A stretch of 37,307 bases of DNA from an uncultured Lachnospiraceae bacterium (GTDB lineage Bacteria; Bacillota; Clostridia; Lachnospirales; Lachnospiraceae). Positions 15,462 through 22,705 of the stretch are shown here, in pieces. Below the pieces are notes generated by a model. The model searched no databases and was not told where the DNA came from. It worked only from the letters and a program-made list of their open reading frames with translations. Numbering within the stretch: the first letter of the stretch is position 1; every line of letters starts with the position of its first letter. Where the stretch lies: the NCBI GenBank assembly GCA_947172705.1, contig CAMWCA010000034.1, positions 1 through 37,307 on the forward strand, in the 5' to 3' direction. The position numbers were made by a program, and so were the translations under genes.

Positions 15462-16340
15462 TTAAAATATAACTCTTGCGTCATCTGTGATTTCACCATT
15501 GTCTCTTCTAATTCTGACCACTCCTCCACCACCGTCAAATACTGGCTCCTTAGGACTATAGATTAAAACCCATATATAGCTCTGCTCCAAATAAATCGCA
15601 TGCACCTCATAATCAAGATCCTGGTCTTTCCTTTCATACCATCCGCTCTCTTTGTCATGCTCCTCTGCTATCCTTTTTGCAGACTCTTCATCCGGTACGC
15701 TGTCCCTGGTTCGGTCAGGTTCTTCCCACTTTCTTTCATTATGTTTTGCTGACCATACCCAATCGTCTATGAACCATTCATACTCTTTATCTTGAAACAT
15801 CCACACATATTTCTGTCTTGAATATGTAATCGAAGAAAGAATCTCCAATGCCTCCTTCTGCCTTGCATATAAATCCTCCTCCGTGTCACTTTCTGACCTG
15901 TTTATATATACCTGTCCGATAACATAAATGTCTTCCAGCTTCTTGCCAAAGGTAATATAATTTTCTTTCTCACCTCTTCTGTCATGAACATAGTCGTTGT
16001 AATATAAATACCCCTGTTGCTCCCTCCTGTCCACTTTCATTTCTTTTTCCACTGTACGTCCAAAAGGAAAAATCAGTTCTACCAGAAAATCCTCATGGAA
16101 CCTTTCAAAGATACTGCCATCGTCCTCTATCGGCACAATCAGGATACAATCTTGATTCTTCTTTGATTCCAGGCAAAAAACTGAGTTCATCTCCTTTCGA
16201 TAGGTCAAGTGCCATTTTCCCCGATTGTATTGCAGGGCGATGTTTCCACCCTCATAGGTAGGTCTTTTATACCACCATGCCAGTAAAATAATCGAGATTA
16301 GCAGAACCGCCTCTAATACTATTTTCATTTTTTTTTTCAA
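15462..16340 (-). CDS. Membrane-anchored hypothetical protein
   Basis: A 292-residue protein with one N-terminal hydrophobic segment (about 6-24, IVLEAVLLISIILLAWW) and a long, charged, probably extracytoplasmic body rich in Glu, Asp, Arg and Tyr. There is no lipobox cysteine. I do not recognise a family. The start is unusual: a TTG at 16340 has AGAGG about 8 bases upstream, whereas the ATG at 16328 has none in range. It begins 40 bases after the ROK gene on the same strand, so it is probably the last gene of the hipB-hipA-ROK unit. Confidence 0.6.
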   Translation of the reverse strand: MKKKMKIVLEAVLLISIILLAWWYKRPTYEGGNIALQYNRGKWHLTYRKEMNSVFCLESKKNQDCILIVPIEDDGSIFERFHEDFLVELIFPFGRTVEKEMKVDRREQQGYLYYNDYVHDRRGEKENYITFGKKLEDIYVIGQVYINRSESDTEEDLYARQKEALEILSSITYSRQKYVWMFQDKEYEWFIDDWVWSAKHNERKWEEPDRTRDSVPDEESAKRIAEEHDKESGWYERKDQDLDYEVHAIYLEQSYIWVLIYSPKEPVFDGGGGVVRIRRDNGEITDDARVIF

Positions 16341-16380
16341 TTAAGTTTCCTCTTATGCATTTCCTCTATAAAGCCTTCTC

Positions 16381-17628
16381 TTAACTGTATATCTCATCCT
16401 GCCCCAGATAATCATTAAAAACAAGCAATGCCGCTCCCAACTTTTCCATTTCCTGATAGTCCGTTTGATTATATTCTATCTTCGTCTCCGAATTCTTAAA
16501 ATATCGGAATACCCTTTCCCGTATTTCAGAAATAAAATACGGACCTGCCTGTGAATATGCTCCGAAAATGCTGATCCTGTCAGGATCATAAGCCAGTATA
16601 ATATTATTGATCACAATTACAAAGTTTTTTATCACCGGCTCCAGCAGCTCCCTTGCAAAGCTGTCTCCTTCATTCGCTGCCGAAAAAATATGCCATGAAT
16701 GGAGCTTTTCATTTCCTGTATCATTTAAACACGATGTCGGGTGAAGCGCCAGCTCTTCCCGCCCTTTTAAAAGCATTCTCTGGACAGAGGTGGTGGATTC
16801 AAAACACCCACAGCGCCCGCACCTGCACGGTTCCCTGTCATTGGCATCAACTGTCATATGCCCAAATTCGCCTACATTTCCCTTACTTTGCATCAGCTTC
16901 CCCTGAACGATCACACAGCCTCCTGCACCGCTTAATTCTTCCCTGCTGTCATGCCCAATGCAGACTATGGTTTCCATCCCTGCCTCTGTCCGGTTCAGCA
17001 ATTCACTATAACCTGCCAGCCGCCCGGAATTTTCTACAAAGACAGGAATATCCAGCCGCAGCCTTTCCCGTATATCCTTGCAAACAGGCAGATCTGTACC
17101 CCATTCAGGCGAACATATGGGATAAACCACTGTTCCTTTTTCAAAGGATACCAGACCCAGAAATCCAATCATAATCCCGCAAAGCTGTTCCTCCCTGATA
17201 CCAGCCTCCTCCAGGGTTTTTTGAATTAGCCCGACAGTACGGTTGACGCAGCCGTCATAAGATTCCAAAGATACTTTTTCAACTGTCATATAACGTTGTT
17301 TCATGGACAAATCAAAAATACAGCCATAAATACCATCCAACCGTATTAAAACCACAAGGCAAAAGCAAAAATCCGGATTGATCGTAAACAGCATCGGTCT
17401 TTTACCGCCTTCATCCGTTGAAGTTCCTTTTCCAACACTTTTTACAATTCCCTTTTCCGTTAAATTCCCTATAATCTTGGCTATTGCCGTGTTACTCAGC
17501 CCTACATCGGCAACGATCTCCTTTATGGTCTGATTTCCATGATGCCTCAAAGAATCAATTACCACTTTATAATTACTGTATTTAATGTTCTTAAGTTTCT
17601 TTCCACCCTTTACCATCTCTATTCGCAT
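16381..17628 (-). CDS. ROK-family transcriptional regulator (NagC/XylR-like)
   Basis: A DNA-binding ROK protein. The N-terminal winged helix (HGNQTIKEIVADVGLSNTAI, then NLTEKGIVKSVGKG) is followed by an actin-like sugar-binding ROK domain. The zinc/sugar motif EFGHMTVDAND...CRCGRCGCFES carries the usual His and three Cys. The phosphate-loop glycines of true ROK kinases are not clear, so it is a regulator rather than a kinase. The start is uncertain (17628, 17616 or 17658), with no ideal ribosome site. No sugar transporter or catabolic gene is adjacent. It follows hipA by about 50 bases, an unusual partnership. Confidence 0.85.
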   Translation of the reverse strand: MRIEMVKGGKKLKNIKYSNYKVVIDSLRHHGNQTIKEIVADVGLSNTAIAKIIGNLTEKGIVKSVGKGTSTDEGGKRPMLFTINPDFCFCLVVLIRLDGIYGCIFDLSMKQRYMTVEKVSLESYDGCVNRTVGLIQKTLEEAGIREEQLCGIMIGFLGLVSFEKGTVVYPICSPEWGTDLPVCKDIRERLRLDIPVFVENSGRLAGYSELLNRTEAGMETIVCIGHDSREELSGAGGCVIVQGKLMQSKGNVGEFGHMTVDANDREPCRCGRCGCFESTTSVQRMLLKGREELALHPTSCLNDTGNEKLHSWHIFSAANEGDSFARELLEPVIKNFVIVINNIILAYDPDRISIFGAYSQAGPYFISEIRERVFRYFKNSETKIEYNQTDYQEMEKLGAALLVFNDYLGQDEIYS

Positions 17629-17679
17629 TCCCCCATGTAAAACTTTCTTATATAACATCTTAGCATACAAAACAGAGTT

Positions 17680-18810
17680 TTAAAACATTTTTATATTTCT
17701 TTCATATACGCACTCCTGAATCTGCAACGCAATCTTTCGCGCTTGGTTTTCCCTGATTCCAGCTTGAGATGCTACCCCAAGTAAATCGGACATTCCGGGA
17801 TTCCTGCCATTTCCATTAACCGTTGTGGCATGTTCTCCCCCAATGGAATTACTGTAAGTGAGATCATATGCAGGCGACAATCTCCAACGCTGTTCCTGCT
17901 CGTCGTACAAATAGGAAAAATTTTTTGAATGATCGTCTCTGTTATGCGCAAACACATTAAAGCACATCAACCGATATAGCTTTAATACCTCTGTAAAATC
18001 TTTCGTAATTCCCAGAGTCAGTTTCATCAAAGTATGATAATCCAAATTCGGAATCCGATGGGAGGTTTCCAAAACAGCGCTGACGGAAATCATATGAATT
18101 TTACGGCTCATTCCCCTTCCGTCTTTCACTCTGTCAAAACGCTTTGTACCAAAATATCCGGCGCACCTTTCAGAGGGAAATAACCTGGTCTCCGCCATTT
18201 CAATGCCGCATTCTTTAGCGCATAAGGAATACTCATACTCCAATTTTCCAATGTTCCTTTTATCATCGTGGGAGGGGAATTTAATAATCCAGTCCTCACC
18301 ATCTATTTCCGTCAATATTTTAGGTCTTGCGCCGCCGGAAGATCCCCCCAACTGAAACAACCGATCCAAATTGGCGGAATATTCCGTTTTCAGCATCCGC
18401 TCGCATTCGGCGGCAATCTGGTCCAGTCCCATCTCCTCGGAATGTTCACTTAAGCTGATATCCGGCTTATAAGAAAGCGCGCCCATCCCCGAATTACCAA
18501 CAATTGCAAGCCTGTTCATACTTCCAACCACAGCCGGATTGACCTGGTTTTTCAGCATCAGACGCTCCACCAGAAAACGCCCCCAGCCATCCGGAAGACT
18601 GTCTGCAAATACGCCAAATAACCCTTCAAAAGGATCTATATCAGGAATAAAGATCCGCTTTTCCAAGGGCAGTGAAAAAGGGCTGATGGAAAACCCATCC
18701 TCCAGCCATTCTTTATCATATTCAAAAGCCGCCAGCCGCTCCTTATAAAGCGCCAATGTTCCAACCTTACGCTGGTTATAAAACACCTTCAACTGCTTAA
18801 CCCTGTCCAC
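17680..18810 (-). CDS. hipA: HipA-like serine/threonine kinase toxin
   Basis: A 376-residue HipA-family kinase. In E. coli, HipA phosphorylates glutamyl-tRNA synthetase and causes growth arrest. The glycine-rich loop GGSSGGARPK is at 155-164, with a candidate autophosphorylated serine. A lysine in WIIKF (K177) fits ATP binding, HNRDDHSKNF (289-298) is the catalytic loop, and YDLT (D316) replaces DFG. The N-terminal subdomain is complete, so this is a one-gene HipA rather than the split HipS/HipT form. It overlaps hipB by 14 bases. The substrate here is unknown. Confidence 0.9.
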   Translation of the reverse strand: MDRVKQLKVFYNQRKVGTLALYKERLAAFEYDKEWLEDGFSISPFSLPLEKRIFIPDIDPFEGLFGVFADSLPDGWGRFLVERLMLKNQVNPAVVGSMNRLAIVGNSGMGALSYKPDISLSEHSEEMGLDQIAAECERMLKTEYSANLDRLFQLGGSSGGARPKILTEIDGEDWIIKFPSHDDKRNIGKLEYEYSLCAKECGIEMAETRLFPSERCAGYFGTKRFDRVKDGRGMSRKIHMISVSAVLETSHRIPNLDYHTLMKLTLGITKDFTEVLKLYRLMCFNVFAHNRDDHSKNFSYLYDEQEQRWRLSPAYDLTYSNSIGGEHATTVNGNGRNPGMSDLLGVASQAGIRENQARKIALQIQECVYERNIKMF

Positions 18811-19084
18811 GAATAACCTCCTCTATGGACAATGGCGGAACATCTTCAAATAAATGCTCCAATTCATTATCCAATCCAAGCGCCGTTGCAAGTTTAATGA
18901 AAGACAGCAAAGCGATCTCCCCTTTTTGCTCAAATCGCTTCAAAGACCCAAGGCTTACCCCCGAAAGCTGACTCAACTTCTCCTGAGATATTTTCCGCTT
19001 CCTCCGAACAGCACGCATTCGCCCCGCAATCTGCACCTGCATTTCCACCGGTGTCTTTTTTAAAAAATTAAAAGTCGTATTCAT
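18797..19084 (-). CDS. hipB: HipB-like XRE-family antitoxin/repressor
   Basis: A 95-residue protein with a lambda-repressor-type helix-turn-helix (RAVRRKRKISQEKLSQLSGVSLGSLKRFEQKG, about residues 23-55). It ends in an acidic and hydrophobic tail after the overlap with hipA. The ATG at 19084 was chosen because the longer frame begins with a TTG inside the likely promoter. HipB proteins bind operators in their own promoter and neutralise HipA, and the 14-base gene overlap fits translational coupling of the pair. Confidence 0.85.
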   Translation of the reverse strand: MNTTFNFLKKTPVEMQVQIAGRMRAVRRKRKISQEKLSQLSGVSLGSLKRFEQKGEIALLSFIKLATALGLDNELEHLFEDVPPLSIEEVIRGQG

Positions 19085-19085
19085 A

Positions 19086-19099
19086 GATAATATTTTATC
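19086..19099. promoter_or_regulatory. Palindrome in the hipB leader
   Basis: GATAA-TATT-TTATC is a perfect 5-bp inverted repeat directly before the hipB start. It could be a HipB operator, though it does not match the E. coli TATCC-N8-GGATA form. Confidence 0.3.
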
Positions 19100-19293
19100 C
19101 TTTTTCTTATAAAAATGCAATAATTAACTAATATATTGGCTATTTTTAAAATCAATTATATTTCCCATCCCCCTTAACTTTTCCCCAAAACGGTACGAAA
19201 TATATAGTAACAAAGAGAACGTCGTTACCATACACTATTCAAATACGCATCCAAGGAGGGATCGTCGCAGCAAAAGGATTTTCAAGTATTTTT

Positions 19294-19524
19294 ATGGTGC
19301 ATTCAGTAGTGGCTGTTCCCATGATTGGAAAAGTAAAGCGCGACAACCAGAATACCTCTTATTCTGATTCCGGAAACCAGTCTTCCAACGGCTCCTTCGC
19401 CAGAGTGCTTGAGGCAGCCAAGAACGAAGTTCAGGATTCCGCTATGGATTGCCACACCACCACTTATGGTCGTGACAGCCAGATCCGCACTTTCTTTTAT
19501 CAGCCAAGGGAATATCACTTCTGA
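19294..19524 (+). CDS. Small hypothetical protein (76 residues)
   Basis: I do not recognise this protein. Its middle is rich in Ser and Asn (NQNTSYSDSGNQSSNGS), followed by a short helix (FARVLEAAKNEVQD) and an aromatic C-terminus (TFFYQPREYHF). There is no membrane segment. The ATG at 19294 has only a poorly spaced AAAGGA (15 bases). A strong AAGGAGGG at 19253-19260 is followed in frame by ATC and has no standard start at good spacing, so the true N-terminus is uncertain. The gene is divergent from hipB and is followed 46 bases later by a strong terminator. That supports it being a real transcription unit. Confidence 0.5.
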   Translation: MVHSVVAVPMIGKVKRDNQNTSYSDSGNQSSNGSFARVLEAAKNEVQDSAMDCHTTTYGRDSQIRTFFYQPREYHF

Positions 19525-19570
19525 GGCTTAAGGGTCAGACGCAGATGGCGTTGACTTGTTGGCGCAGATG

Positions 19571-19618
19571 GAAACAGGCTTCAGGGCGCTTGCCCCAAAG
19601 CCTGTTTCTTTGCGTTTT
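19571..19618 (+). terminator. Strong Rho-independent terminator
   Basis: AAACAGGCTT and AAGCCTGTTT (19571-19580, 19597-19606) pair perfectly. An inner GGGC/GCCC stem lies inside, and the T-rich tail is CTTTGCGTTTTT. It ends the 76-residue gene. On the minus strand only TTT follows, so termination of the opposing DUF5722 gene is less certain. Confidence 0.8.
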
Positions 19619-19634
19619 TATGCTATTACTACAA

Positions 19635-21287
19635 TTATTGAACAACGCCATTGCCGGTTCTCGTCCATACAATGTTCTGGCTGATCATCTGATCAATATC
19701 CATGCCGATAATTTCCGAAGCCCTCGCCTTTGCCGCCGCCTCATTGGCTGTACCCAGATTTTTGTAGATCTCATAGGCAGGCTTTTTGTTTCCATTCAGG
19801 TCAAAAAGTCCCAGTGCCAAATGACTTTCCATCTCATGGGCATCATCCTTTTGTCTGAACAGGATGAAGGAGTCGATCTCCGGAATGGATGCCGCCTTCA
19901 GATAACCATAGGCAACAGACGCCTCCTGCGCCTCCATGCCAAAATCAGAGGTATAGCCGATCTCCGCAATGGAAATGCTTCTCACCTCTCCCGCCGGATT
20001 TAAAAACTCCTTCCGGTGCATATAATCGATCAATATGTGGATGTTCTGCATGGTAATATAAGGCGTGGACAGGTTTTCTTTCACCCAAACCGCCGGACCG
20101 TTCCATGCGTAGGGATCATATAAGGGCGAATTATAGGGATGGAAGGAAAGCCCCCAGTCTATGTTGCCCTCCCGGTTGATATAGTAATTAAAGCAGTCCA
20201 GATATTCCCTGGAAAGGAAGCTTCCCGGATTGGATTTCCGGTTCCACTCCTGATCGATGGAATTGTAAAGCCTTACGCTGGCGTTCATGCTCTTCATTTC
20301 ATTGTAGATAATGCGGAACGCCTTCACATAAATTCCCACGTTAAAATCCAGGGAAGCAGAGTTGGTGTACCACCAGGAAGTACGGGCATTTACCTCGTTT
20401 CCCAGAATCCAGTTATCAACCTGACCACAGCCCTGTGCTCCGGAATACCGCTGTCCCAAAAAGGCGCCGATTGCCTTCAGATAATCGGTTCCGGAGGCAT
20501 CCGCTACATTCAGCGCATAGCCTACCCAATCTCCTTCTCTTGCCGCCGGATGGATCAGTTCTCCCGAATATTGCCCTTTTCCGTTGTTTAGCAGCACCAT
20601 TGTAACTTGTATGCCATAACGGTTAAAGGTCTTCACTGCTCCGTCATAATCCTGTATTGCCTTGGAATCAAAATAGTAGGTCTGTCCATTATACTGAAAA
20701 GGCATCGCCCCGGGTGCAGAGGCAACGGAACAGATGTCGTCCAGATTCATATTGTAGACCACCTGCTGAATGCCAAGCTCCTGCAGGGAACCATCGGATA
20801 CCTGCCCGATCTCCGGCAAAATGCCTTTGATTCCCACCTGCATGGGAATAGAGGCGTAGGGTGCAAGTGCCTCGGGATTGGTGATATAATGCTCGTCGCT
20901 GACCTGCATCATCTGTCCGCCCCGTTTCATGGCAATCAAAAACTTGCGGCTTAAATTGGAGTCCTCCGTATTGTAATTCAGCGGAAAACTCACGGAAACA
21001 GAAGACCCTGCCTTCACCGACGCCACGATCTTTCCCGTAGGACCGTCCTCATAAACCTCATTGGCATACACATAAAATTTTCCATCGTCGCTGGAGGGAA
21101 TGCTCCCTGCACGGATCTGGCATACCACATCTCCTCCTGAAATCAGGCAGGAGTCGATGGCAACGGTTCTTCCTGCTGCCTTAACCGGCAAGACGCTCCC
21201 GCCCAAAATTGCCCCTGTCCCTATCATTAAGATGCCGGCGGCTACCGCCGCCAGCACCCTTCTCATTTGTTTTCTGATTCTACTCAT
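19635..21287 (-). CDS. Secreted DUF5722 protein (glycosidase-like TIM-barrel)
   Basis: A 550-residue protein with a signal peptide (basic RIRKQMRR, hydrophobic AAVAAGILMIGTGAILGG, probable cleavage after VKAAG near 38). An N-terminal beta-domain (about 40-140) precedes a TIM-barrel-like body. Features such as WILGNEVNARTSWW and ISIAEIGYTSD resemble the acid/base and nucleophile strands of clan-A glycoside hydrolases. I assign it to DUF5722 from memory of the family; no activity is proven. It starts 10 bases after the DUF5692 gene, so it is the last gene of the hypB-headed operon. That is a surprising location for a carbohydrate-like enzyme. Confidence 0.75.
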   Translation of the reverse strand: MSRIRKQMRRVLAAVAAGILMIGTGAILGGSVLPVKAAGRTVAIDSCLISGGDVVCQIRAGSIPSSDDGKFYVYANEVYEDGPTGKIVASVKAGSSVSVSFPLNYNTEDSNLSRKFLIAMKRGGQMMQVSDEHYITNPEALAPYASIPMQVGIKGILPEIGQVSDGSLQELGIQQVVYNMNLDDICSVASAPGAMPFQYNGQTYYFDSKAIQDYDGAVKTFNRYGIQVTMVLLNNGKGQYSGELIHPAAREGDWVGYALNVADASGTDYLKAIGAFLGQRYSGAQGCGQVDNWILGNEVNARTSWWYTNSASLDFNVGIYVKAFRIIYNEMKSMNASVRLYNSIDQEWNRKSNPGSFLSREYLDCFNYYINREGNIDWGLSFHPYNSPLYDPYAWNGPAVWVKENLSTPYITMQNIHILIDYMHRKEFLNPAGEVRSISIAEIGYTSDFGMEAQEASVAYGYLKAASIPEIDSFILFRQKDDAHEMESHLALGLFDLNGNKKPAYEIYKNLGTANEAAAKARASEIIGMDIDQMISQNIVWTRTGNGVVQ

Positions 21288-21297
21288 AATCCTATTC

Positions 21298-22335
21298 CTA
21301 TTCCGCTCTGCTCATTGCCTGTTTGAAATCCTTCTGATCGGTAAAGATCTCATTGGTGTAAGGATTCTTCTTCTGTGTCTTAGCGCGTTTCAGGATCACT
21401 ACAAATACTACAAGGTTAACTACAATGGAAAGTACTGAGATAATACCCTGCGCCGTAGGATTTGCTGTTGCAGGCATAACTTCTCCGAATGCCGCCGCTG
21501 CTCCTCCTGCTCCATATACGGAAGATACCGTGGTAAAACGGCTGCCATCCTGGAATAATGGGAATACCTGTGCAAACATACACCACAAAGCTAGTGTGTT
21601 GGCACGGTTTTGTATCCATCCTCCCTTGTTCCAAAGGGCATTGGCAACAGTAGGCGCCAGCAAAAGGGCAAATCCGCAATACCATGAATGAGTAGGCAGA
21701 TTCAAATAGGTATACTGGAAGTTCCAGATATCGTAAGCCAGGATAAAGCACCATGTCATATCCGGCCAAAGCATATCCTTCTTGTCCTTAGAAGAATAAA
21801 TTCCCCACCAGCCGGTCATACAAAGAATATTCAGGATACCTGCAATACCGTTTAAAATATTCCACCAGCCGCCATAAAGCCAAACGCCCTCAGAGGATTT
21901 CCACCAGCCGCCCATAACGCTTCCGGCTCTGATCACCGATTCAAAATCCGATACCACGGCGATCATAATATTGATGGCAACGATCACAAAAGGAAACACC
22001 TTAAAACCATGAGATTTTCCAAGCTTTCCCCAATGATATTTGAGAACCATGAAACCGATACAACCGGCAAGCGCCGCATAAAGCTTGGCATAATGGAACC
22101 AACTGTTCATGTGCACATAAGTCTGATTGTTCAGCGCCCACTCCGCTCCCTGTGCAGCTCCTACATAAATGGCAATGAAATAAACTGTCAGAGCGGCGGG
22201 AATCCCAAAGAAGCAAATTGCCCCTCCCACCTTGGTCCGGCGGGCGATCTCATTCATAAGAATGAGCCCTGCAAACACCATAACCCAGCCTAAGATCTGC
22301 CAAAGCATCCTTCCGTCATAAATTTGAAAAATCAT
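21298..22335 (-). CDS. DUF5692 multi-pass membrane protein
   Basis: A 345-residue integral membrane protein with about nine or ten hydrophobic spans, including WQILGWVMVFAGLILM near the start and VLSIVVNLVVFVVIL near the end. It has conserved-looking tryptophan and glycine segments (GGWWNILNGIAGILN, MTGWWGIYSS, YDIWNFQYTYLNLP). I assign it to DUF5692 from memory; its function is unknown. A transporter or membrane-bound enzyme is possible. It lies 22 bases after hypA and 10 bases before the DUF5722 gene, so it is part of the nickel-chaperone operon. A nickel or substrate transport role is only inference. Confidence 0.75.
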   Translation of the reverse strand: MIFQIYDGRMLWQILGWVMVFAGLILMNEIARRTKVGGAICFFGIPAALTVYFIAIYVGAAQGAEWALNNQTYVHMNSWFHYAKLYAALAGCIGFMVLKYHWGKLGKSHGFKVFPFVIVAINIMIAVVSDFESVIRAGSVMGGWWKSSEGVWLYGGWWNILNGIAGILNILCMTGWWGIYSSKDKKDMLWPDMTWCFILAYDIWNFQYTYLNLPTHSWYCGFALLLAPTVANALWNKGGWIQNRANTLALWCMFAQVFPLFQDGSRFTTVSSVYGAGGAAAAFGEVMPATANPTAQGIISVLSIVVNLVVFVVILKRAKTQKKNPYTNEIFTDQKDFKQAMSRAE

Positions 22336-22357
22336 ACTCTCTCTCCCTCTTTCTCTC

Positions 22358-22702
22358 TTAGTATACTTCTATTTCTTTTATGTTAAATTCATTCCCCTGC
22401 AAAAGCCAGGTATCCGGACTTTTGCAGTAGGGACAAATTTTACCATACTGTACGGTGGGATAGGTCTGACCGCAGCCCTCGCAGTAGGTAACCGCGGGAA
22501 GCTGTTCCACGATCAATTCCGCTTCTGCAAATAATTCCCTTTTTTTGATCGCCCATTTCCAGCAGTTCTGCAGATAGGACTCGATCACCGTGGACACCTC
22601 ACCCAGCTCCAACACCACTTTGGAGATGCCTGCCGCCTGGTTTTCCGCGGCAACCTTCTCCAGACTATCCATGATATGAAATACCACTCCCAGTTCGTGC
22701 AT
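22358..22702 (-). CDS. hypA: Nickel metallochaperone HypA
   Basis: A 114-residue HypA. The N-terminal MHEL supplies the nickel ligands (Met1 amine and His2). The zinc site is C74-x2-C77...C90-x2-C93 (YCEGC, CPYC). The length is normal. In known organisms HypA works with HypB to load nickel into hydrogenase or urease. Neither enzyme is in this window. It begins 3 bases after the stop of the Fe-S flavoprotein, with AAGGA 7 bases upstream, so the two are coupled. Confidence 0.93.
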   Translation of the reverse strand: MHELGVVFHIMDSLEKVAAENQAAGISKVVLELGEVSTVIESYLQNCWKWAIKKRELFAEAELIVEQLPAVTYCEGCGQTYPTVQYGKICPYCKSPDTWLLQGNEFNIKEIEVY

Positions 22703-22705
22703 AGT

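Noticed and set aside
19086..19099. Canonical E. coli HipB operator
   Set aside because: The arms are GATAA/TTATC with a 4-base spacer, not TATCC-N8-GGATA. It was kept only as an unspecified palindrome.
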